This document shows positions 57,848 to 64,000 of a stretch of DNA of 64,000 bases, one piece after another. Made by a program: the position numbers and the translations under genes. Source of the DNA: Pseudomonas cremoricolorata (GTDB taxonomy: Bacteria; Pseudomonadota; Gammaproteobacteria; Pseudomonadales; Pseudomonadaceae); the NCBI RefSeq assembly GCF_000759535.1, contig NZ_CP009455.1, positions 124,001 through 188,000 on the forward strand. Direction: 5' to 3'. Position 1 is the stretch's first letter; each line of letters opens with the position of its first letter. Under the pieces are notes generated by a model. That model was not told the origin of the DNA. It worked only from the letters and a program-made list of their open reading frames with translations, and ran no database searches.

Positions 57848-59005
57848 TCAGGCTGCGGCGGCGTCATCGAAAATACGGGTCAGTTGCTGCGACTGCAGTT
57901 CGATCTGTTCCCACTGGGCGAGGAACTGATTGAACCGGACGATGAACGCTGCAAGCTGATGGTTGGTCTGGATGTGTTCGAGCTTGTCCAGCGAGGCACT
58001 GATGTAGCTCTCCACACTGGTCCAGGCCGTGTGCAGGTGGCTGCTGGCTGTCACCACGTCATCCAGACGCGACTTGAGTTCATCGATGAAGGTCGCCAGG
58101 TCTTCCATGCGTCCTTCAAGCGCCAATCGGCTTGCGAGATCCTGGGCAACCACGTGTCGCTGCGCCTGCTGGCGGTTACGCTCCTTGCGCACCGACTCGG
58201 CCTTGCTGCCATAGATACCGCCAGTGATGGCCACACCGAGCGGACCCGCAGCGAGCCCGGAAAGCGCCGCCTTGACGTACTCGTCATATTGTTTGTTGAG
58301 GCTCGAGATATCGTCATCGAGCTCCTTGAGCCGCTCACGCAACCCCTCTACTGCGCCATCTGACTGCTGCCGCTGCACCGCGCGACGCTTGTCATGTACC
58401 GCAGGAATCAGCGTCAGGGAGGCCGTGTCACGAAACTGCTGACTCATCCGCCCTACTTCAATGACGCGCTCGGCGTAGTTACGCACATCCTCCAGTAGCA
58501 CCGTGAAGAACTCAGCAAGGCTTCGGACCGCCATGCGCTCACTCCCATCCAGTGCCACCGGCTCGTCAAAGACGATCTGCGGCCATCTCGACTGTTTGTC
58601 ACCCAGTGCTTTGATCGCTCGGCACTCGACGATGATGTCTGTACCAATCGAGGCGATCGAACGGGCACTGCTGCCCAACTGACTCGCCAACTGTTTACTC
58701 GCATCGGACAACGGTCGCCAGCTACGAGCGTGCTGGCGGAGCAGGTCGAACAATTCCAGCAGGCTTTCCCCGGTCAGGTGTGGCTCTTCGATGCTGGTGT
58801 ACCCCAGCCAACGATTGAGATCACTCAACTCCGACGGTAGCGTGAACACGTAATTGGCGTAGCGATTGAGGGTGATGATGTGTTCGCGACTGAGGGTCAG
58901 CCCACCGGCCTCACCATCACGCTGCAACATCGCCGACACCAGTTTGCCAGGCTGCCCTGCGGCATCATCGAACTGCTGCAAATAAAGCGGACTATCAACG
59001 CTCAT
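57848..59005 (-). CDS. xaxA: Alpha-xenorhabdolysin-type binary toxin subunit A (XaxA/YaxA-like)
   Basis: A 385-residue helical protein without signal peptide. A hydrophobic hairpin-like segment with small residues ([19 protein letters not shown], residues 248-266) is followed by a highly charged stretch ([12 protein letters not shown]), exactly the layout of the membrane-inserting region of XaxA/YaxA and other ClyA-family pore formers. Long amphipathic helices precede and follow it. AGGAAA seven bases upstream supports the ATG at 59005. It is the first gene of a two-gene unit placed between lon and cmoA. In known systems YaxA binds membrane first and recruits YaxB; activity includes haemolysis and insect-cell killing. 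Confidence 0.78.
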   Translation of the reverse strand: MSVDSPLYLQQFDDAAGQPGKLVSAMLQRDGEAGGLTLSREHIITLNRYANYVFTLPSELSDLNRWLGYTSIEEPHLTGESLLELFDLLRQHARSWRPLSDASKQLASQLGSSARSIASIGTDIIVECRAIKALGDKQSRWPQIVFDEPVALDGSERMAVRSLAEFFTVLLEDVRNYAERVIEVGRMSQQFRDTASLTLIPAVHDKRRAVQRQQSDGAVEGLRERLKELDDDISSLNKQYDEYVKAALSGLAAGPLGVAITGGIYGSKAESVRKERNRQQAQRHVVAQDLASRLALEGRMEDLATFIDELKSRLDDVVTASSHLHTAWTSVESYISASLDKLEHIQTNHQLAAFIVRFNQFLAQWEQIELQSQQLTRIFDDAAAA

Positions 59006-59216
59006 GAATATTTTCCTGTGTACTCGGCCCGATGGCCGGGAGAACAGGACAGTAAATCGACCTCGCTACCACGAGCATTTGGCACTGATTCCCGCAGCTG
59101 GAACGGTTGCAGCGCCAGGGTTACGCGTCGTCAGGACCATCAGCCCGGTGGCGATGCGCAGCAAGCCCAGTTTGGCTAGAATGCGTGCCCTTCATCGTCA
59201 CCGCAGTGGTAGTTCC

Positions 59217-59960
59217 GTGAGCAAAGCCCCCGACCGCCTATTCGCCCAGCCGCTGGAGCAGGTGCCCGACTTCGTCTTCAACGAAGACGTGGTGCAAGTG
59301 TTTCCAGACATGATCAAGCGCTCGGTGCCCGGTTACCCGACCATCGTCGAGAACCTCGGGGTGCTCGCTGCCCGCTTCGCCCAGCCAGGCAGCATACTGT
59401 ATGACCTCGGCGCCTCACTGGGCGCGGTCAGCCAGGCGCTGCGCCGGCATGTGCGCAGCGAAGGCTGCCGGGTGGTAGCGGTGGACAACTCGGCGGCGAT
59501 GGTCGAGCGCTGCCGCCAGTACCTCACGGCGCAGGACTCGATGTTCCAGGAACTGCTGCCAGTCGAGGTGGTGGAAGCCGACATCCTCACCCTGCCCTTC
59601 GAGCCGGCATCACTGGTGGCGATGAACTTCACCCTGCAGTTCATCGCCCCGCAACAGCGTCTGGAGCTGCTCACACGCATCCGCCAGACGCTGTTGCCGG
59701 GCGGTGCGCTGATCCTTTCGGAAAAGCTGCTGATGGCCGATGCGCAGGCACAGCAACTGCTCAATGACCTGCACCTGGGCTTCAAGCGCGCCAATGGCTA
59801 CAGCGAACTGGAAATCGCCCAGAAACGCAGCGCCATTGAAAACGTGATGAAACCCGATACCTTGCAGGCCCACACCGAACGCCTGCACGCCGCCGGCTTC
59901 AGCAAGGTGGTGCCCTGGTTCCAATGCCTTAACTTCGCGTCGTTGATAGCCCTGCCATGA
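59217..59960 (+). CDS. cmoA: Carboxy-S-adenosyl-L-methionine synthase
   Basis: Makes carboxy-SAM from SAM and prephenate, used for tRNA wobble modification. The 247-residue length is exactly that of the family when starting at GTG 59217 ([14 protein letters not shown]). The SAM-binding motif is YDLGASLGA with [11 protein letters not shown], and the C-terminal NFASLIAL fits. It overlaps cmoB by ATGA. Upstream reading frame continues toward the toxin promoter and is not part of the gene. Confidence 0.95.
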   Translation: MSKAPDRLFAQPLEQVPDFVFNEDVVQVFPDMIKRSVPGYPTIVENLGVLAARFAQPGSILYDLGASLGAVSQALRRHVRSEGCRVVAVDNSAAMVERCRQYLTAQDSMFQELLPVEVVEADILTLPFEPASLVAMNFTLQFIAPQQRLELLTRIRQTLLPGGALILSEKLLMADAQAQQLLNDLHLGFKRANGYSELEIAQKRSAIENVMKPDTLQAHTERLHAAGFSKVVPWFQCLNFASLIALP

Positions 59961-60913
59961 TCGATCTCACTCCCCTCGTCCAGCGTCTGGCTGGCACTCC
60001 GCTGGCATCCTGGGCAGCTGGCTTGCAAGCGCAACTGAACCTCAAGCTGGAAAAAGGCCACGGCGATCTGGCGCGCTGGCGCGATGCGCTTGCCGCGCTG
60101 CCGGATATCCAGCCCAGCGATATCGACCTGCGCAATGGTCTGCGCCTGGATTGCCCTTGCGACGACTCCACCCGCGCGCAGATGCGCAGCGCTCTGATGG
60201 GTCTGTCGCCTTGGCGCAAGGGCCCTTTCGACCTGTTCGGCGTGCACGTCGACACCGAGTGGCGCTCGGACTGGAAATGGCAACGCATCGCCCCGCACCT
60301 GGATCTGCGCGGCAAGCGCGTGCTCGATGTCGGCTGCGGCAACGGCTACTACCAGTGGCGCATGCTCGGTGCCGGTGCCGACATGGTGCTTGGCGTCGAC
60401 CCCAACTGGCTGTTCTTCTGCCAGTTCCAGGCCGTGCAGCGCTATCTGCCCGATCTGCCGGCCTGGCACCTGCCGTTCGCTCTGGAAGAGCTGCCGGCCC
60501 AGCTGGAAGGCTTCGACACGGTGTTTTCCATGGGCGTGTTCTACCACCGGCGCTCCCCTATCGAGCACCTGCTGGCGCTCAAGGATTGCCTGATCAAGGG
60601 CGGTGAACTGGTGCTGGAAACCCTGGTGGTGGAAGGCGACGAGCAGCAGGTGCTGGTACCTGAAGACCGTTACGCGCAGATGCGCAACGTCTGGTACCTG
60701 CCGTCGGTTCCGGCGCTGGAGCGCTGGCTGCGCCGTGCAGGCTTCAGCGACGTACGTTGCGTGGACGTCAGTGTCACCAGCATCGAGGAGCAGCGCAGCA
60801 CCGAGTGGATGCGTTACCAGTCGCTGGCCGACTTCCTCGACCCGCACGACCACTCGCGCACCGTCGAGGGCCTGCCGGCGCCGCGCCGGGCGACGCTGCT
60901 GGCACGCAAGTAA
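59957..60913 (+). CDS. cmoB: tRNA U34 carboxymethyltransferase
   Basis: Transfers the carboxymethyl group from carboxy-SAM to 5-hydroxyuridine at tRNA position 34, giving cmo5U. The 318-residue protein has the SAM-fold motif [13 protein letters not shown] and the family signature [36 protein letters not shown]. It is translationally coupled to cmoA, its cofactor supplier. Confidence 0.96.
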   Translation: MIDLTPLVQRLAGTPLASWAAGLQAQLNLKLEKGHGDLARWRDALAALPDIQPSDIDLRNGLRLDCPCDDSTRAQMRSALMGLSPWRKGPFDLFGVHVDTEWRSDWKWQRIAPHLDLRGKRVLDVGCGNGYYQWRMLGAGADMVLGVDPNWLFFCQFQAVQRYLPDLPAWHLPFALEELPAQLEGFDTVFSMGVFYHRRSPIEHLLALKDCLIKGGELVLETLVVEGDEQQVLVPEDRYAQMRNVWYLPSVPALERWLRRAGFSDVRCVDVSVTSIEEQRSTEWMRYQSLADFLDPHDHSRTVEGLPAPRRATLLARK

Positions 60914-60943
60914 AAGGCCTGGCCGGCACCGGCCTCAGGCCTT
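60911..60943. terminator. Probable terminator between cmoB and rsmJ
   Basis: Nested GC-rich complementary arms (AAAAGGCCT and AGGCCTT outside, GGCCGG/CCGGCC inside) just after the cmoB stop, overlapping the end of convergent rsmJ. Lacks a long T-run, so efficiency is uncertain. Confidence 0.5.
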
Positions 60944-61717
60944 GAGGGTCTTTTTCGGGTAGATGTCGTAGCGGCTCGATTTGCCGTCGATGCTATGGCT
61001 GGGCTTGGCGCCGTCGATGATCGGCGCCTTGCGCGGGCGCTTGACCACTACGCGGTGGCTGGCCAACTGCAAGGCTGCCGCCAGCAACGCCGGGGCGTCC
61101 AGATCGTCGCCCACCAGCGGGCGGAACACGCGCATTTCCTTTTTCACCAACGCGCTCTTGTCGCGGTGTGGAAACATCGGGTCGAGGTAGATCACCTGGG
61201 GCGGCTCGCCCTGCCAGTTGCGCAGGTGCTCGATGGCGTTACCCGTGAGCAGGCGCATGCGCTCGACGATCGGCGCCACCTCGGCATCCAGGCGGCCGCG
61301 AACCAGGCCATCTTCGAGCAACGCGGCAATCAGCGGCTGACGCTCGATCAGCGTCACCTGACAGCCCAGGCTGGCCAGCACGAAGGCATCCTTGCCCAGC
61401 CCGGCGGTGGCATCGAGCACCTGCGGGCGAATGCCCTGGGCGATGCCCACGGCCTTGGCGATCATCTGCCCATTGCCGCCGCCGAACAGTCGGCGATGCG
61501 CCGCCTGACCTTCGACGAAATCGACCCGGACCGGCCCCGGCGCCTGTGGCCCGAGTTGCTGAATCTGCAGGCCATCGCCACCGAACTGCACGGCGAACTC
61601 GGCCTGCTCATCGACCAGCGGCAGACCCAGGCGCTCTGCCCAGTGCTGCGCCTGCGCCTGGAACGGCGCCGACAAGGCCTCGACCCTGATGCCCACCTGT
61701 TGCTGTTGCTCGACCAT
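60935..61717 (-). CDS. rsmJ: 16S rRNA (guanine-1516-N2)-methyltransferase
   Basis: Methylates G1516 of 16S rRNA. The 260-residue protein has the Rossmann SAM motif [17 protein letters not shown], the acidic loop region LIERQPL and the catalytic YLDPMFPHR. The start is uncertain: ATG at 61717 ([17 protein letters not shown]) fits the family length; a GTG at 61729 would add four residues. It lies convergent with cmoB and divergent from the next gene. Confidence 0.92.
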   Translation of the reverse strand: MVEQQQQVGIRVEALSAPFQAQAQHWAERLGLPLVDEQAEFAVQFGGDGLQIQQLGPQAPGPVRVDFVEGQAAHRRLFGGGNGQMIAKAVGIAQGIRPQVLDATAGLGKDAFVLASLGCQVTLIERQPLIAALLEDGLVRGRLDAEVAPIVERMRLLTGNAIEHLRNWQGEPPQVIYLDPMFPHRDKSALVKKEMRVFRPLVGDDLDAPALLAAALQLASHRVVVKRPRKAPIIDGAKPSHSIDGKSSRYDIYPKKTLKA

Positions 61718-61811
61718 CGGTTCACGCACCCAAAAAATTTAATGAAACCCCGGCCACGGCCGATACACCCAGTATCCGCCATTGTGCCAGAGCGCCTGCT
61801 TCGCCACCGCC

Positions 61812-62435
61812 ATGACCGACATCTCCCCTGCCATCGGCCTGACCTACCTGTCCTCTGTCGGCAACTATGCCCGGCAGAACACCCAGGCGCTGAGCGGTGT
61901 CAGCCAGCTGTGGCAGGACTTCTTCGCCCGCGCACTGGCAGATCAGCAGCACGTGCCGGCAGATGCCTTCAGTGAGTCGCTGAGCCGGCTCGATCCACTG
62001 AGCGGCGAGCCCTGCGGGGGTGCCCGCGCACTGGAGCTGATCGACACCCAGCGCGCCTGCGCAGTCAGCGAACGTCACGTCGAGCCTCCCGAGCCGCTGT
62101 TTCTGCCCAAGGCCGAACTTGACGCAGCACTGCTGCCTCCCGCCCCTGAGCCCTTCAGCAGCGCCGAATTGATCGAACAGCAGCGCCAGCTCGACCTCAA
62201 CAGCAGCTGGCTGCGACCGCTGGTCATCAGCCAAGGCAGTGAGCCGCCCGTTCCTGGCACTGCACCCAGCCCGCGGCCGCTGCATTTGCCCATCGCCGAG
62301 TTCGAGCTGGACCTGCTCGATGAAGCACCTGAGCCGTTCTCCGAGGCCGCGGTAGCGGCCCTGCAGCACGACCTGGAGTTCGACCTGCACTGGACGCGCC
62401 CCGTGGTGCTGAACAACGTGCGCGCCTACGCCTGA
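61812..62435 (+). CDS. Hypothetical protein with two 45-residue repeats
   Basis: A 207-residue, acidic, proline-rich protein of unknown function. Residues 1-90 form a first part (helical, including QALSGVSQLWQDFFARAL). Residues 95-139 and 156-200 are two copies of a 45-residue unit, aligned without gaps and sharing about 21 identities (core APEPFS, then Trp-x-Arg-Pro). No signal peptide or membrane helix is seen. It runs head to head with rsmJ and tail to tail with the extensin-like gene. No family was recognised. Confidence 0.6.
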   Translation: MTDISPAIGLTYLSSVGNYARQNTQALSGVSQLWQDFFARALADQQHVPADAFSESLSRLDPLSGEPCGGARALELIDTQRACAVSERHVEPPEPLFLPKAELDAALLPPAPEPFSSAELIEQQRQLDLNSSWLRPLVISQGSEPPVPGTAPSPRPLHLPIAEFELDLLDEAPEPFSEAAVAALQHDLEFDLHWTRPVVLNNVRAYA

Positions 62436-62448
62436 TGCCCTCGAGACT

Positions 62449-63138
62449 TCAGCGACAGACCTGCCACAGACCCATGTCGAGGTGGAAATGGTTGGCGTGT
62501 GCGGCGTTGTAGTCCGGCCCGAGCACAGTGCTGAAATGCTTGCACGCCGACTGCTGCACAGCCCTTAGAAACTGCGCCTTGCGCCCATCACCCTGCCAAT
62601 CGCGGGCCAGGATGATGCGCTCGCCATTGGTCAGACGAAAGCCGCTGATATCCAAGGCATTGGCACTGGCATGCTGGCTGAGCCGCCCCTGCTTGCGGTG
62701 GTAGACGTTGCGGCAGGCGAAGCTGCCGAGATGATCGACCTGAGCGACCGACTGGCCCAGCACCTGCTGGGCGACGGGTTGCAGGCCGTGCAATTCGAAT
62801 GATGCGTAGGCGACGGCCAACGGGCAACTGGCCAGGAAACTGCTGCTCAGCCGCGCCTGCCCGCCCTCGATCCGCCAGACGTTACGCAGCGGACAATTGA
62901 CGTCGGCCGGGCTGTCGGCCTGGGCCCGGTAGCGCAAGCCGGAACTGGCCAGAGCGCGGCTGCACAACTGCGGGTCGTCGCGCAGGCGCGAGAGTTTATA
63001 GGGCGTCAGCAGGTTCGGCGGCTGCCGCACATCCAGCGGCGCCCACGGGTTCCACTGCGCTGGCGGACGCCAGCCGCTGGACCACAACGCCCCGACACCG
63101 AGCAGGACGAACAGACAGAACAGCACCAGCCCGCGCAT
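62449..63138 (-). CDS. Extensin-like (ExtC) family protein
   Basis: A 229-residue protein with an N-terminal hydrophobic segment (LVLFCLFVLLGVGALW) that should anchor it to the inner membrane or act as a signal. The C-terminal extensin-like domain has the HASANALDIS motif and the terminal HANHFHLD, the two histidine clusters that resemble the metal site of LAS/D-Ala-D-Ala-type metallopeptidases. Six cysteines in the outer domain could form disulfides. Cell-wall function is likely but unproven. Confidence 0.8.
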   Translation of the reverse strand: MRGLVLFCLFVLLGVGALWSSGWRPPAQWNPWAPLDVRQPPNLLTPYKLSRLRDDPQLCSRALASSGLRYRAQADSPADVNCPLRNVWRIEGGQARLSSSFLASCPLAVAYASFELHGLQPVAQQVLGQSVAQVDHLGSFACRNVYHRKQGRLSQHASANALDISGFRLTNGERIILARDWQGDGRKAQFLRAVQQSACKHFSTVLGPDYNAAHANHFHLDMGLWQVCR

Positions 63139-63143
63139 TGCCT

Positions 63144-63974
63144 TCAGCGCCGGAACAGATCGTTGAGTTCAGTGAACGGCATGCCCTGCTCGCCGTAGGT
63201 GAAGGTTCCGCGCTCGCGGATTTCCAGCCCGGCACGCAGCAAGGCACCGAACGCCACCCGGGCCATGGACGAGCCAACGCTGATGCGGCGCACGCCCAGA
63301 TCCTGCAGCTGCTGCACGGTCAGCGTCACGCCGGCCATGCCCATCAGCACGTTCACCGGCCTGGGCGCCAGCGCCTGCACCACGCTGCGGATATCCTGGG
63401 CAGTGCTCAGGCCCGGTGCGTAGAGCACATCGGCGCCGGCCTCAGCATAGGCTTGCAGGCGCTTGATAGTGTCGGCCAGATCGATTCGTCCGTGCAGCAG
63501 GTTCTCGGCACGGGCGCACAGAGTGAACGGGAATGCCAGCTCACTTGCAGCCTGCACGGCGGCCTGAACACGCTCGACGGACTGCTGAAAATCATAGATC
63601 GGCGCCTCGCTGCGCCCGCTCGCATCTTCGATGGAGCCGCCGACCAGCCCGACCTCGGCGGCGCGGCGGATACTCGCGGCGCAGTCCTGCGGCGTATCGC
63701 CAAAGCCATTCTCGAGATCGGCGGTCACCGGCAACGCAGTGGCTTCGACGATGCTTGCGGCATTGCCCAGGACGTCCTCGACGCTCAATGCACCCTCAGC
63801 GTCCGGTCGGCCAAGGCTGAACGCCAGACCCGCGCTGGTGGTGGCCAGCGCATCGAACCCGAGGCTGGCCAACAGCCGCGCCGAGCCGGCATCCCAGGCA
63901 TTGGCCACGACGAATGCACCGTCGCGTTCGTGCAACGCCTTGAAAGCTTCACCGCGCAGGGTTTGCACATCCAT
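63144..63974 (-). CDS. Isocitrate lyase/PEP mutase superfamily enzyme
   Basis: A 276-residue TIM-barrel protein of the PEP mutase/isocitrate lyase superfamily (possibly an oxaloacetate decarboxylase or methylisocitrate-type lyase). Family motifs: NAWDAGSARLLASLGFDALATTSAG, TADLENGFGD and GGSIEDASG (metal and substrate binding). The KKCGH motif of true isocitrate lyase is not visible. The start is set at ATG 63974 with GAGG eight bases upstream; a GTG at 63983 is possible. Substrate unknown. It is close to the extensin gene (5 bases), so perhaps co-transcribed. Confidence 0.85.
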   Translation of the reverse strand: MDVQTLRGEAFKALHERDGAFVVANAWDAGSARLLASLGFDALATTSAGLAFSLGRPDAEGALSVEDVLGNAASIVEATALPVTADLENGFGDTPQDCAASIRRAAEVGLVGGSIEDASGRSEAPIYDFQQSVERVQAAVQAASELAFPFTLCARAENLLHGRIDLADTIKRLQAYAEAGADVLYAPGLSTAQDIRSVVQALAPRPVNVLMGMAGVTLTVQQLQDLGVRRISVGSSMARVAFGALLRAGLEIRERGTFTYGEQGMPFTELNDLFRR

Positions 63975-64000
63975 GATCAGCACCTCGGGTCGGAAGAGAA

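Noticed and set aside
59006..59216. Open frame extending cmoA upstream by 71 codons
   Set aside because: The GTG at 59217 gives the exact family length; the upstream part overlaps the toxin promoter and has no conserved character.

Overview
The window is a GC-rich, gene-dense stretch of a Pseudomonas chromosome. The gene content and order match the Pseudomonas putida group: the Lhr-Core/DNA ligase repair cluster, argG-motY-pyrC-rnt-peroxiredoxin-bfd-bfr-grxD-argF, the glpFKRD glycerol genes, the aatJQMP/aauSR acidic amino acid genes, and an oprB-gcd-lon block. No rRNA, tRNA, CRISPR array, insertion sequence or prophage was seen. Nearly all of it is chromosomal core; the clearest accessory piece is a two-gene toxin locus at about 56.8-59.0 kb.

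Layout. 1-0.6 kb: 5' part of an EAL-domain protein, running off the left edge. 0.9-10.5 kb: a penicillin-amidase-family lipoprotein, then the DNA repair cluster (metallo-beta-lactamase exonuclease, ATP-dependent ligase, Lhr-Core helicase, PdeM-type phosphoesterase), interrupted by an AstE-like M14 gene. 10.5-17.8 kb: a small proline-rich protein, dcd, a cold-shock gene, apbC/mrp, metG, nth, a PA3496-like small protein, a LuxR-type response regulator and a two-helix membrane protein. 17.8-27.3 kb: argG, motY, pyrC, rnt, a 2-Cys peroxiredoxin, bfd, bfr, grxD, argF with an orphan ABC ATPase, and ybaK. 27.6-32.7 kb: glpF, glpK, glpR and glpD with GlpR-like operators before glpF and glpD. 32.9-39.4 kb: the aatJQMP importer and its AauS/AauR two-component system, with a sigma-54 promoter and AauR-type sites upstream. 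39.4-42.3 kb: an alpha/beta hydrolase divergent from metR around a MetR-type site, a Nudix protein and a cysteine-free L31. 42.5-48 kb: a divergent class A-like penicillin-binding protein, a PadR/siderophore-interacting protein pair, a Pr6Pr-type membrane protein and a VF530 protein. 48-56.8 kb: a ZnuD-like TonB receptor, an OprB porin, glucose dehydrogenase (gcd) and lon. 56.8-59 kb: a probable alpha-xenorhabdolysin-type (XaxAB/YaxAB) binary pore-forming toxin. 59.2-64 kb: cmoA-cmoB, rsmJ, an unknown protein built from two 45-residue repeats, an extensin-like protein and a PEP-mutase/isocitrate-lyase-family enzyme.

How the genes work together. Several metal and carbon circuits can be read from the DNA. 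Zinc: similar Zur-box-like sites precede the cysteine-free L31 gene and the ZnuD-like receptor. Iron: a Fur-box-like site precedes bfd, which lies next to bacterioferritin, and a PadR/ferric-chelate-reductase pair lies further on. Glycerol: GlpR and its likely operators. Glutamate/aspartate: AauSR, two sites of the type TTCGG-N4-CCGAA, a sigma-54 promoter and a strong hairpin separating the binding-protein gene from its permeases. Glucose: the OprB porin with the periplasmic quinoprotein dehydrogenase.

Most interesting for follow-up: the toxin pair beside lon, the penicillin-binding protein with altered glycosyltransferase motifs and an extra segment of roughly 200 residues, the M14-family gene inside the DNA repair cluster, and the two-repeat protein at 61.8-62.4 kb. 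All assignments come from reading motifs and context; no database search was run.
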